NCBI GenBank assembly: GCA_964498395.1
Contig: CAZCHE010000002.1
Location: 186,001 to 250,000, forward strand
Source of the DNA: Parapedobacter sp964498395
GTDB taxonomy: Bacteria; Bacteroidota; Bacteroidia; Sphingobacteriales; Sphingobacteriaceae
Reading direction: 5' to 3'
Length of the DNA: 64,000 bases
Shown: positions 25,726 to 34,257 of the stretch, piece after piece
Position numbering within the stretch: position 1 is the first letter of the stretch
Layout: the number at the start of each line of letters is the position of its first letter
Program-made: the position numbers and the translations under genes
Notes under the pieces: model-generated
Seen by the model: the letters and a program-made list of their open reading frames with translations, nothing else
The model's database searches: none
Told to the model about the DNA's origin: nothing

Positions 25726-26095
25726 AGTGTTTCTTTGAAATTATAATGTCAATAAATTGTTGTACATCTTCCATTGTTCCCGAGAGCTCAAACTTAAGTG
25801 CTAAGGGTAAATGGTATTCCGATGCGATTTTATCTCCTGCCAACGCGAAGTTCTGCCCCCAATTGCGGTTGCCGCTCGAAGACACGGAAAGGAGGCGATG
25901 GCTGACGCGTTGCAGGAATGCCTTGGTGGTTTCCGGCACGTCGCCAAAACGGGTGGTGAAGGTCACCAAATGGCCGTCGTGCTCGACGTCCATCTCCGGC
26001 TGGATTTTTCGGACCGTCCATCCGGTCAAATCCGCTACCTTCTGCATGAACCGCTCCACGTTGCCCGTTTTACTGTCGTAATAAATCCACTCCAT
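25682..26095 (-). CDS. nrdI: Flavodoxin-like NrdI protein
   Basis: 137 residues from ATG 26095; the frame is open further upstream but MEWIYYDSKTGNVERFM is the standard NrdI start. FMN-binding loops are seen in YDSKTGNVERF and FGDVPETTKAFL, and the family signature SSSGNRNWGQNFALAGDKIASEYHLPLALKFELSGT follows. NrdI delivers superoxide or peroxide to the NrdF manganese site. It lies between nrdH and nrdE, overlapping nrdE by 44 bases. Cytoplasmic. Confidence 0.93.
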   Translation of the reverse strand: MEWIYYDSKTGNVERFMQKVADLTGWTVRKIQPEMDVEHDGHLVTFTTRFGDVPETTKAFLQRVSHRLLSVSSSGNRNWGQNFALAGDKIASEYHLPLALKFELSGTMEDVQQFIDIIISKKHYGNKRGSKELDFAQ

Positions 26096-26180
26096 GTTTG
26101 ATTGCCTTTCGTGTTTAGCTAACGAACCCCCAGCAATTGTGGGGGTCGATGTTTTTAACTGACGGTCTTTGGTACGGAAA

Positions 26181-26417
26181 TTACTGAACCGCCAAAGCCG
26201 ATAATTCATCGGGTTTGAAACCGATGATCCGTTGGGTTTCCTGGTCTTGGTTCAGGACGATGACCGTCGGCACCGTACGAACTTTATATTGGATGGCTAG
26301 TTCCGGTTTGTCAAAAGGATTCACCGTTTCATAGCTGACGCCCTTGCGATCGAGGAACTCTGACACCTGATTGCAAGGTGCACAGTCGTTTTTTTCGAAT
26401 TTGATAATCCTGGTCAT
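26181..26417 (-). CDS. nrdH: NrdH-like glutaredoxin/thioredoxin-fold electron donor
   Basis: 78 residues, the length of NrdH-redoxins. Active site DCAPC with Cys12 and Cys15, and the cis-Pro loop RTVPTVIVL. Most NrdH proteins carry CMQC or CVQC, so CAPC is a deviation towards thioredoxin; the IIGFKPDELSAL end replaces the usual WSGFRPDxL. It would reduce the NrdE C-terminal disulphide. It is the first gene of the nrd operon, 85 bases upstream of nrdI. The name is assigned mainly from context. Confidence 0.8.
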   Translation of the reverse strand: MTRIIKFEKNDCAPCNQVSEFLDRKGVSYETVNPFDKPELAIQYKVRTVPTVIVLNQDQETQRIIGFKPDELSALAVQ

Positions 26418-26558
26418 AGCAGTAAGATTTTAATGTTCAATATGTTGGACTCCCGACTTGTTTCCCGGTAGATCTTTCCGGTGCTTGTTGCCGTTTAGAC
26501 CGGTAAGCTGCGGCCTTGAACAAATATCAGCTATTTAACTTGAGGACGGTAGGAATTG

Positions 26559-26682
26559 TTATCAACAGATGTTAAATTATTCACAATGTGGATAACAGTT
26601 GTGAAGCATTATCTTAATAATACATTGATTATTAATTATTTGACTGTTATGTTGAGATTTATAAACAGCTAAATGTGGATAA
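26559..26682. promoter_or_regulatory. Cluster of DnaA-box-like 9-mers in an AT-rich spacer
   Basis: Two exact DnaA boxes (TTATCCACA on the minus strand) at 26587-26595 and 26674-26682, one-mismatch boxes TTATCAACA (26559-26567) and TTATTCACA (26577-26585), and TTATAAACA (26659-26667). The second and third form an inverted pair one base apart. Very AT-rich DNA lies between (26600-26660). Either a DnaA-controlled nrd promoter or a replication origin. The whole 344-base spacer (26418-26761) has no gene. Confidence 0.6.
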
Positions 26683-26761
26683 CAATCAAAATGTTTCGGC
26701 ATGCTTATTGGTAGTGTAGCAGCTACGCCACACCCTTTAACCACCACTGGCCCTACCACGA

Positions 26762-28093
26762 CTACAACAGCGAAGACAACAGGTATACCATGGCCATTGC
26801 TACTACGCCCATAATGAGGGAAGCCACTGTAAATACACGGAGCATGGCGGCGAGGCTGATCCCCGAAAATCGGGCAATAACCCAAAAATAGGAATCATTG
26901 GCATGTGAAACTACCATGGAGCCCGCGCCCATGGCCAGTACGCTGAGGATACGGCCATTATCGTGGTCAAGACCCAGTGTAGGCAGGAGCGGCAGCATGA
27001 TGGAAGAGGCAGTAATGATCGCTACAGATGAGGAACCCTGGGCGGTCTTGAGGATGGCGGCTACTAAGAAAGGGAACAAGAGGCCTAGGTTGCCAACGAA
27101 GGCACTGTCGGCAAAATGCCGCCCCAAATCGGCTTGAGCCAGTATCGCACCGAAGGAACCACCGGCACCGATAATCACCAATATTTCCCCGGCTTTCTCC
27201 ACCGCACCACGTAATAACGGTGCCAATTCCTTACTTCTCCACGAGCGTTTGCACAGGAAAGCAAGTACAATCCCGATACCCAATGCTACCTCCGGGATAC
27301 CTGCGGTATGCAGAATTTGTAAGGGTAATGGCAGCTCGGCCCCACCCAAACCAATGAACGCATGGATACCAATGAGGAGGATAGGCACGACAACGGGCAT
27401 GGCTGCACGTGCGACGTATGGCAGTTGGGTAGGTTGCGATGCGGTATCTCCTGTTGGTTTTGGTAACAGTATGGGGAGTTTGCTGCCCGCATAGCGTGAC
27501 CACCGATAACCGCAGTAGGCAGCCGGTATGGCAGCTAGCATGCCATAGAGAATCACTTTGCCAAAGCTCGCACCCAAAGTAGCTGTTGCCGCTGCCGCAC
27601 CGGGATGGGGCGGCACGAGGCAATGTACGGCATATAACCCGGAAGCGAGTGATGAGGCCATGATGATCAGTGATACACCGGTACGCTGGGCCATGGTCTT
27701 ATTGAGTCCGTTGAGCACGATGAATCCCGAATCGCAGAAGATGGGCAACCCTACCACATAGCCGGTCATGCTCATGGCCAGTGGTGAGCGTTTTTTGCCT
27801 GTTTTTCGGAGAATGTAATTAGCCAGCACCGTCGTGCAGCCGGTATATTCAAGCACCATCCCCAGCGTAGTGCCTAATACGATGATGAGGCCGAGTGCAC
27901 CCATGATATTGCCAAAGCCGCTTTTTATTGCGGCGAGGAGTTCAGGCACACGGAGCTGGATGCCAAGACCCACGACCAGGCATGCCAGCAACAGGGCAAA
28001 AAAAGCATGTACCTTGTAACGGGTGGTGAGCACCACGATGAGCACGATGCCCACCAACAATGCGAGCATGCTTTGGGTGAATGAGACGGCCAT
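26762..28093 (-). CDS. GntP-family gluconate/organic acid permease
   Basis: 443 residues, 12 or more transmembrane helices. GntP landmarks include ALLLACLVVGLGIQL, LGTTLGMVLEYTG, GLPIFCDSGFIVLNGLNKTMAQRTG and GLYAVHCLVPPHPGAAAA, the conserved substrate-pathway motif of the gluconate:H+ symporter family; VSHANDSYFWVIARFSG is near the C-terminus. It would bring gluconate, D-glycerate or a related acid across the inner membrane. No kinase or dehydratase partner is adjacent, so the substrate stays open. It reads away from ilvA on the same strand. Confidence 0.88.
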   Translation of the reverse strand: MAVSFTQSMLALLVGIVLIVVLTTRYKVHAFFALLLACLVVGLGIQLRVPELLAAIKSGFGNIMGALGLIIVLGTTLGMVLEYTGCTTVLANYILRKTGKKRSPLAMSMTGYVVGLPIFCDSGFIVLNGLNKTMAQRTGVSLIIMASSLASGLYAVHCLVPPHPGAAAATATLGASFGKVILYGMLAAIPAAYCGYRWSRYAGSKLPILLPKPTGDTASQPTQLPYVARAAMPVVVPILLIGIHAFIGLGGAELPLPLQILHTAGIPEVALGIGIVLAFLCKRSWRSKELAPLLRGAVEKAGEILVIIGAGGSFGAILAQADLGRHFADSAFVGNLGLLFPFLVAAILKTAQGSSSVAIITASSIMLPLLPTLGLDHDNGRILSVLAMGAGSMVVSHANDSYFWVIARFSGISLAAMLRVFTVASLIMGVVAMAMVYLLSSLL

Positions 28094-28164
28094 CTATGAC
28101 GTAAAAAGGTAAAAATAAGAAAAGGGAATGTAAAAACGATTACTTAATCCAGTTCACGTCAACC

Positions 28165-29397
28165 TTATATGAGGTACTCAAACAATGTTTGGTCACTATT
28201 CACTTCCTTCACATCGAAACGGTGATGACGCATCCGTTGTAAAAGGGCAGGGTAATCGGCGGCGTTTTGGAGTTCGACGCCCACCAATGCAGGGCCTCGT
28301 TCACGCTGTGTCTTTTTGATAAATTCGAATCGGGTGATGTCGTCATGAGGCCCCAATACCTCGTTGACAAATAGCTTAAGCGCACCGGGCCGTTGCGGAA
28401 AACGGACGATGAAATAATGCTTCAATCCCTCGTATAGCAGGGAAAGTTCCTTGATTTCGCCCATGCGGTCGATATCATTATTGCCGCCGCTGATGATGCA
28501 AACGACCTTCTTGCCTTTGATTTCGTGCTGGTAGGTGTCTAACGCTGCCACGGCAAGTGCCCCCGCGGGTTCGGCCACGATGGCGTCTTTATTGTACAGT
28601 TCAAGGATGGTCGTGCAGATTTTCCCTTCCGGGATGAGGCGCATATCATCCAACAGTGTGTTGCAATAGCCGAATGTAATATCACCCACCCGTTTTACAG
28701 CGGCACCATCCACGAAGCGGTTGATGTCATCGAGGGTGACCGGATGCCCTTGCTCCAATGCTGTTTTCATGGATGGGGCACCTTCGGGCTCCACACCATA
28801 CAGCTTGATATCCGGACGGGTAGCCCTGAGATAGGTGCCTGCTCCCGAGGCTAACCCGCCACCACCGATTGGGATGATGACCACCTCCGTTTCAGGCAGG
28901 TCTTGCAGGATTTCGACACCCACGGTACCTTGGCCTTCGATGATGTCTAGATCTTCAAAAGGGGGGATGAAAGTCATCGCGTGTTCGGCAGCATAAGCCA
29001 GTGCCGCTTGCTGGCAATCATCAAATGTATCGCCGGTGAGGACGATTTCGATATTACCATTGCCGAACATCTCCGTTTGGCTGATCTTCTGCCGTGGGGT
29101 AGGCCCCGGCATAAAGATCACCCCCCGAATGTCTAGCCTTTTGCAAGAAAATGCAACCCCTTGAGCGTGATTCCCTGCACTTGCGCAGACCACGCCCTGT
29201 GCCCGTTCGGCCTCGGTGAGTTTACTGATTTTATTGAACGCACCCCGCAGTTTGTACGACCGAACCACCTGCAAGTCCTCCCGTTTGAGGTAGATGGCCG
29301 CACCGTATTTTTCCGAAAGCCGTTCGCTGTATTGCAAAGGCGTATGGTTAACCACGCCTTTCAAGCGTTCGGCTGCCGATTCAATGGTATGTGTCAT
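28165..29397 (-). CDS. ilvA: Threonine dehydratase, biosynthetic
   Basis: 410 residues from ATG 29397, whose ATGA overlaps the leuB stop; a longer frame upstream is only leuB overlap. PLP-dependent conversion of threonine to 2-oxobutyrate, the entry to isoleucine. SYKLRGAFNKIS holds the PLP Lys49, the glycine loop is IPIGGGGLASGAG, and SGGNND closes the site. The C-terminal about 85 residues form one regulatory ACT-like domain (YFIVRFPQRPGALKLFVNEVLGPHDDIT), shorter than the two-domain E. coli enzyme. Last gene of the ilv-leu block. Confidence 0.93.
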   Translation of the reverse strand: MTHTIESAAERLKGVVNHTPLQYSERLSEKYGAAIYLKREDLQVVRSYKLRGAFNKISKLTEAERAQGVVCASAGNHAQGVAFSCKRLDIRGVIFMPGPTPRQKISQTEMFGNGNIEIVLTGDTFDDCQQAALAYAAEHAMTFIPPFEDLDIIEGQGTVGVEILQDLPETEVVIIPIGGGGLASGAGTYLRATRPDIKLYGVEPEGAPSMKTALEQGHPVTLDDINRFVDGAAVKRVGDITFGYCNTLLDDMRLIPEGKICTTILELYNKDAIVAEPAGALAVAALDTYQHEIKGKKVVCIISGGNNDIDRMGEIKELSLLYEGLKHYFIVRFPQRPGALKLFVNEVLGPHDDITRFEFIKKTQRERGPALVGVELQNAADYPALLQRMRHHRFDVKEVNSDQTLFEYLI

Positions 29398-30485
29398 TGG
29401 GCAGAAGCAGCAACGACGTCCGACAAGCCCACTTGAGTAGCCAGCCAATCGCCTACCTCACTCGTCTTATACGCTTTGTTTTTTCCGGACAAGTCTTCGG
29501 TAACGATGCCTTCTGCCAACGATTTGTTGACAATCGCCCGGATGAGAGCCGCTTCTTCTTTCAGGCCGAAACCATCTTCAAAGAGCATGGCGGCAGATAG
29601 CACGGTAGCCAGCGGGTTAGCGATGTCTTTTCCTGCTGCCTGCGGATAGGAGCCATGGATGGGCTCGAACAGCGACGTGTGGACGCCAATGGACGACGAC
29701 GGCATCAAGCCCATGGAACCTGAAATCACGGATGCTTCGTCGGTCAGGATATCGCCAAATAGGTTTTCAGTGATGATGACATCATAAGCGCTCGGCCATT
29801 GGATCAAGCGCATGGCCACAGCGTCTACAAATTCATAGCTGACTTCCACTTCGGGGAAATCTTTTTCCATGTCTTGTACGGTTTCCCGCCACAGGCGGGA
29901 GCTTTCAAGGACGTTCGCCTTGTCTACACAGCATAGCTTCTTGCGGCGGCCCATGGCCATTTCAAAACCGAGTTTAGCCAACCGCTGCACCTCTTCACGT
30001 GTGTAAGTACAGGTATCAAAAGCGGTATCGCCATTGTCTTTCCTGCCGCGTTCGCCGAAGTAGATGCCCCCGGTGAGTTCGCGGAGGATAATCAGGTCGG
30101 TTCCTTCGATGCGATCCCTTTTCAATGGGGAGTTGTCGATGAGGGAGGGAAAGGTAAAGGTAGGGCGCACATTGGCAAACAGCCCTAATTTCTTGCGCAT
30201 TTTCAACAATCCCTGTTCCGGGCGCACCGGAGCCTTGGGGTCGTTATCATAGCGTGGATGGCCAATGGCACCAAAAAGCACGGCATCCGCCGCCATGCAA
30301 ATTTCGTGGGTTTCTTCGGGATAGGGGTCGCCTACGGCGTCAATAGCAGCCGCTCCGGTCAGCCCAAAGGTCCAATTCACCCGGTGTCCAAATTTATTGG
30401 CTACCGCATCGACTACTTTCACTGCTTGGTTAACCACTTCGGGGCCAATTCCATCGCCCGGTAATAATGCTATATTCAATTCCAT
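29394..30485 (-). CDS. leuB: 3-isopropylmalate dehydrogenase
   Basis: 363 residues. NAD- and Mg-dependent oxidative decarboxylation of 3-isopropylmalate to 2-oxoisocaproate, cytoplasmic dimer. Motifs: IALLPGDGIGPEVV, LRELTGGIYFGERG, the substrate Arg/Lys/Tyr region VDKANVLESSRLWRE, DAVAMRLIQWPSAYDVIITENLFGDILTDEASVISGSMG and FEPIHGSYPQAAGKDIANP. The stop overlaps the ilvA start (ATGA). Its start is 112 bases after the upstream synthase gene, and this spacer is a degenerate repeat. Confidence 0.96.
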   Translation of the reverse strand: MELNIALLPGDGIGPEVVNQAVKVVDAVANKFGHRVNWTFGLTGAAAIDAVGDPYPEETHEICMAADAVLFGAIGHPRYDNDPKAPVRPEQGLLKMRKKLGLFANVRPTFTFPSLIDNSPLKRDRIEGTDLIILRELTGGIYFGERGRKDNGDTAFDTCTYTREEVQRLAKLGFEMAMGRRKKLCCVDKANVLESSRLWRETVQDMEKDFPEVEVSYEFVDAVAMRLIQWPSAYDVIITENLFGDILTDEASVISGSMGLMPSSSIGVHTSLFEPIHGSYPQAAGKDIANPLATVLSAAMLFEDGFGLKEEAALIRAIVNKSLAEGIVTEDLSGKNKAYKTSEVGDWLATQVGLSDVVAASAQ

Positions 30486-30498
30486 GTGATGTTTTTTG

Positions 30499-30597
30499 TT
30501 TGCTTATTTGCGGATTTGCTGAATCGCTTATTCGCGTATCAGCGATTCAGCGTATTTGCGAATCTACTTATTTGCTCTTTATTCTTGTGTCTATCGT
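30499..30597 (-). repeat. Degenerate short repeat in the leuA2-leuB spacer
   Basis: In mRNA sense it is built from variants of GCAAATAAG, GCGAATAAGC and GCGATTCAGC. The same words (CAAATAAGCAAATAGGCG) occur at 41826-41861 in the ilvD-ilvB spacer, again in mRNA sense. Confidence 0.6.
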
Positions 30598-32163
30598 CTA
30601 ATGTCTAATGCCCATCGTCTCCAATTTCGCAACGGGCTCTACATTCAGCACGATATTCAACATTTTTTGTGTCGCTTTGATGGCCGATACCGTTTGGTCA
30701 GAGTCCAATCCCCGAGTCACGAACGTTTTCTTCTTGGTTTCCCAAGTAATGGTCGTTTCGCAAAGGGCGTCTGAGCTGCTTCCCGGTGCAATCCGGACAT
30801 TGTAGTCGACTAATTTGGGCAGTCGGATACTGTTTTTGGAGTATGCCATGGTCAAGGCATTCATGAAAGCGTCAAATTGTCCGTCACCTTGTGCATGCTC
30901 CTCAAATAAGGTATTGTTGATCCGCACGGAGATGGTGGCTGATGGGCGCAAACCCTTGGCGTGTGTCAGCACATACGATTCGACCAATATGTTATCCTCA
31001 TGGGCTTTCGTGGTCAACACATCGGAGATGATATAGGGAAGGTCTTCCGTGGTGACTGTTTCCTTTTTATCCCCGAGTTCGATCACCCGTTGGGTCACTT
31101 TTTTGAGGTCTTCTTCGTTCAGTTTCAGACCAAGCTCTTGGAGGTTTTTCTCAATGTTTGCCTTGCCCGATGTTTTGCCCAGTGCATATTTACGCTTCCG
31201 GCCGAAGCGTTCGGGGAGCAGGTCATTGAAGTAGAGGTTATTCTTATTATCTCCGTCAGCGTGTATCCCAGCTGTTTGGGTAAATACATTGTCACCCACG
31301 ATGGGTTTGTTGGTTGGTATCCGGATACCGGAGAAGTTTTCGACGAGCCTGCTGATGGTATAGATATAGGATTCGTCGACCGCAATGTCGACATCAGGCA
31401 TAAAATCGTTGATGACGGCCACTGCACTGGCCAGTGGGGCATTACCCGCTCGCTCACCCATGCCGTTTACGGTCAAATGCAATCCGTCGATGCCTGCTTT
31501 TACGGCTTCCAGCACATTTGCCGTGCCCAGGTCGTAGTCGTTATGGGCATGGAAATCGAAATGTATCTGGGGATACCGGGCTTTTAATGCTGAAATGTAT
31601 TCAAACGCTTCGGTGGGGGTGAGTACACCGAGTGTGTCGGGTAGCAAGATCCGTTTAACCGGTTGCGTGGCCAAGAAATCAAGGTACTGCAGTACGTAAT
31701 CGAGCGAATGGCGCATCCCATTGCTCCAGTCTTCCAAATAAACGTTGGTCACCATTCCTTTCTGCTCGGCGAGCGCGATCACGGCGGCGATTTCGCTGAA
31801 ATGCTGTTCAGGTGTTTTACGGAGTTGGTGCGTGAGGTGGTTAAGCGAGCCTTTGGTTAATAGGTTCTGCACGTTTACCCCGGCTTGCTCCATCCATGCG
31901 ATGGATACGCCATTGTCCACAAACGACAGGACTTCGATGGCATGCAGGTACTCGTTTTGGGCGGCCCATTCCGCAATGGCCTTTACGGCTTCAAATTCGC
32001 CTTGGGAAACACGGGCCGACGCCACTTCTACGCGGTCTACTCCGAGCTTCTCCAAGAGCAATTGGGCAATGGTGAGTTTTTCCGAAACCGAGAACGACAC
32101 GCCCGAGGTTTGCTCACCATCGCGCAGTGTCGTATCCATGATCTCTATTTTCCTTTTTGCCAT
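30598..32163 (-). CDS. 2-isopropylmalate synthase/citramalate synthase homologue (second paralogue)
   Basis: 521 residues. HMGL-like TIM barrel with DTTLRDGEQTSGVSFS (10-25), metal-binding HAHND (205-209), and a C-terminal LeuA dimer/regulatory domain (SYVLTHAKGLRPSATISVRI onward). The GVSFS segment resembles citramalate synthase (CimA) more than LeuA, where GSQLT-like residues stand (as in the paralogue at 34258). It could make citramalate from pyruvate and acetyl-CoA for isoleucine, or be a second leucine synthase. It is 3 bases after leuD, so it is in the same operon. The function is deliberately left open. Confidence 0.72.
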   Translation of the reverse strand: MAKRKIEIMDTTLRDGEQTSGVSFSVSEKLTIAQLLLEKLGVDRVEVASARVSQGEFEAVKAIAEWAAQNEYLHAIEVLSFVDNGVSIAWMEQAGVNVQNLLTKGSLNHLTHQLRKTPEQHFSEIAAVIALAEQKGMVTNVYLEDWSNGMRHSLDYVLQYLDFLATQPVKRILLPDTLGVLTPTEAFEYISALKARYPQIHFDFHAHNDYDLGTANVLEAVKAGIDGLHLTVNGMGERAGNAPLASAVAVINDFMPDVDIAVDESYIYTISRLVENFSGIRIPTNKPIVGDNVFTQTAGIHADGDNKNNLYFNDLLPERFGRKRKYALGKTSGKANIEKNLQELGLKLNEEDLKKVTQRVIELGDKKETVTTEDLPYIISDVLTTKAHEDNILVESYVLTHAKGLRPSATISVRINNTLFEEHAQGDGQFDAFMNALTMAYSKNSIRLPKLVDYNVRIAPGSSSDALCETTITWETKKKTFVTRGLDSDQTVSAIKATQKMLNIVLNVEPVAKLETMGIRH

Positions 32164-32166
32164 TGC

Positions 32167-32763
32167 TTATAGGGGAAGTGCCGTTGCAAATTCCTGAATG
32201 TCGGATTTGATGTTGAGCAAGTAGTCGATATCGTCAAAGCCATTCATCATATTGCTTTTTTTGTAGCTATTGATATCGAATGATTCTTTTTCTCCGGTGG
32301 CCAGCAGGATGATGGTTTGCTCCGGTAGGTTTACTTCGATCTGGGTGTCGGGATTATCATAAACCACCGCAAAAATTTTCTCCAAAAACGCTGCACTGAC
32401 CTGTACCGGTAGCACGCCGATGTTCAAGCAGTTATTCCGGAAGATGTCTGCAAAGAAACTCGATACGACACACCGGAAGCCGTAGTCGTAAATGGCCCAT
32501 GCCGCATGTTCCCGGGAAGACCCGGAACCGAAATTCTTGCCGCCCACCAGGATTTTACCTTGATAGGTGGGGTCATTCAGTACAAAGTCTGCTTTCGGGG
32601 TATTGTCGGGGTTATACCGCCAGTCGCGGAAAAGGTTATCCCCAAATCCCACGCGCTCGGTTGCTTTTAGAAAACGTGCGGGGATGATTTGGTCGGTATC
32701 CACATTCTCGATCGGGAGTGGAACCGCGGTGCTTGTCAATATATTGAAACTATCGTATGCCAT
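32167..32763 (-). CDS. leuD: 3-isopropylmalate dehydratase, small subunit
   Basis: 198 residues, normal length. Pairs with LeuC to isomerise 2- to 3-isopropylmalate. Signatures: PLPIENVDTDQIIPARFLK, GGKNFGSGSSREHAAWA and FADIFRNNCLNIGVLPV. It lies 9 bases downstream of leuC. Cytoplasmic. Confidence 0.97.
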   Translation of the reverse strand: MAYDSFNILTSTAVPLPIENVDTDQIIPARFLKATERVGFGDNLFRDWRYNPDNTPKADFVLNDPTYQGKILVGGKNFGSGSSREHAAWAIYDYGFRCVVSSFFADIFRNNCLNIGVLPVQVSAAFLEKIFAVVYDNPDTQIEVNLPEQTIILLATGEKESFDINSYKKSNMMNGFDDIDYLLNIKSDIQEFATALPL

Positions 32764-32772
32764 GTGTTAACG

Positions 32773-34170
32773 TTATTGAATAAGGGTTCTCGGATCAGTG
32801 ACTACTCCCGTTACGGCTGCTGCTGCCGCTACCAAGGGGCTGGCCAATAAGGTGCGGGCACCGGGGCCTTGTCGGCCTTCGAAGTTACGGTTGGAGGTAC
32901 TTACGGCATATTTCCCCGCGGGTATCTTGTCTTCGTTCATGGCCAAGCAGGCCGAGCAACCCGGTTGGCGCAAGGTGAAGCCGGCTTCGGTGAGGATATC
33001 CAAGATGCCTTCTTTCCTGATTTGCTCTTCCACCACATGCGAACCGGGTACGAGCCATACGGTCACGTCTTCCGCTTTCCGTTTGCCTTTTACCAGCGAG
33101 GCAAAAGCCCGGAAGTCCTCGATACGGCCATTGGTACAACTGCCCACGAAGACATAATCCACTTTTTTGCCGACCATGGCTTCACCTTCGTGAAAGCCCA
33201 TGTAACCCAGTGATTTGTCAAAAGTAGCCTTGGCTTCTTCTACATGGTCAGCCGTAGGAATATCTTTGGTAATGCCGATGCCCATGCCGGGATTGGTGCC
33301 ATACGTGATCATCGGTTCGATTTCCGAGCCGTCAAACGTCAATTCTTTGTCGAATACGGCGTCTTCATCGGTTTTCAGGGTTTTCCAGTAGGCCATGGCC
33401 TTCTCCCAGTCGGCTCCTTTGGGACTGAACTCCCGTCCTTCGATGTAATTGAACGTGGTTTCGTCCGGCGCAATCATTCCGCCACGGGCACCCATTTCGA
33501 TACTGAGGTTGCAGACGGTCATCCGCCCTTCCATGCTCATCTGCTCGAATACACTTCCGGCATACTCGACGAAGTAACCCGTTGCACCCGAGGTAGTCAG
33601 CTTGGATATGATGAATAAGGCCACGTCTTTCGGCAATACGCCCTTGCCCAATTGGCCATTGATGGTGATCCGCATTTTCTTAGGCTTGGGTTGCATGATG
33701 CACTGCGTGGACAGCACCATCTCTACTTCCGAAGTACCGATACCGAAAGCGATGGCACCGAATGCCCCATGCGTGGAGGTATGCGAGTCACCACATACGA
33801 TGGTAGCCCCAGGTTGGGTGATGCCGTTTTCAGGACCAATGACATGGACAATGCCGTTTTTATAATGCCCCAATCCCCAATGCTTGATGCCATATTCACG
33901 TGTATTCTCTTCCAACGCTCTCAGCTGGTTGGCCGACAGCGGGTCCTCAACAGGCAAATGCTGGTTGAGGGTCGGCGTGTTGTGGTCGGCGGTGGCAAAC
34001 GTGCGTTCAGGATACAAGACCCTGATGCCCCGGTTGCGTAATCCTAGAAAAGCCACGGGACTGGTCACTTCGTGGATAAGGTGCCGGTCGATAAATAACA
34101 CATCCGGCCCTCCCTCGATCTTGCGCACCACGTGCGCATCCCATACCTTGTCAAATAATGTCTTACTCAT
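32773..34170 (-). CDS. leuC: 3-isopropylmalate dehydratase, large subunit
   Basis: 465 residues, full length of the proteobacterial-type LeuC. The aconitase-like [4Fe-4S] Cys ligands are in VFVGSCTNGRIEDF and QPGCSACLAMNEDK; ICGDSHTSTHGAFGAIAFGIGTSEVEMVL is the first half of the active site. Operates with LeuD, encoded next. It follows leuA after 87 bases. Oxygen sensitivity of the cluster is a family property. Confidence 0.97.
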   Translation of the reverse strand: MSKTLFDKVWDAHVVRKIEGGPDVLFIDRHLIHEVTSPVAFLGLRNRGIRVLYPERTFATADHNTPTLNQHLPVEDPLSANQLRALEENTREYGIKHWGLGHYKNGIVHVIGPENGITQPGATIVCGDSHTSTHGAFGAIAFGIGTSEVEMVLSTQCIMQPKPKKMRITINGQLGKGVLPKDVALFIISKLTTSGATGYFVEYAGSVFEQMSMEGRMTVCNLSIEMGARGGMIAPDETTFNYIEGREFSPKGADWEKAMAYWKTLKTDEDAVFDKELTFDGSEIEPMITYGTNPGMGIGITKDIPTADHVEEAKATFDKSLGYMGFHEGEAMVGKKVDYVFVGSCTNGRIEDFRAFASLVKGKRKAEDVTVWLVPGSHVVEEQIRKEGILDILTEAGFTLRQPGCSACLAMNEDKIPAGKYAVSTSNRNFEGRQGPGARTLLASPLVAAAAAVTGVVTDPRTLIQ

Positions 34171-34257
34171 TTTTATAGTTGTTGTTTTACGTGCTATCGG
34201 CTTTCGGCACTTAGCGATAGCGGTGTTGTTAATCTTGTTTAGTCAACTGATGGCCCA

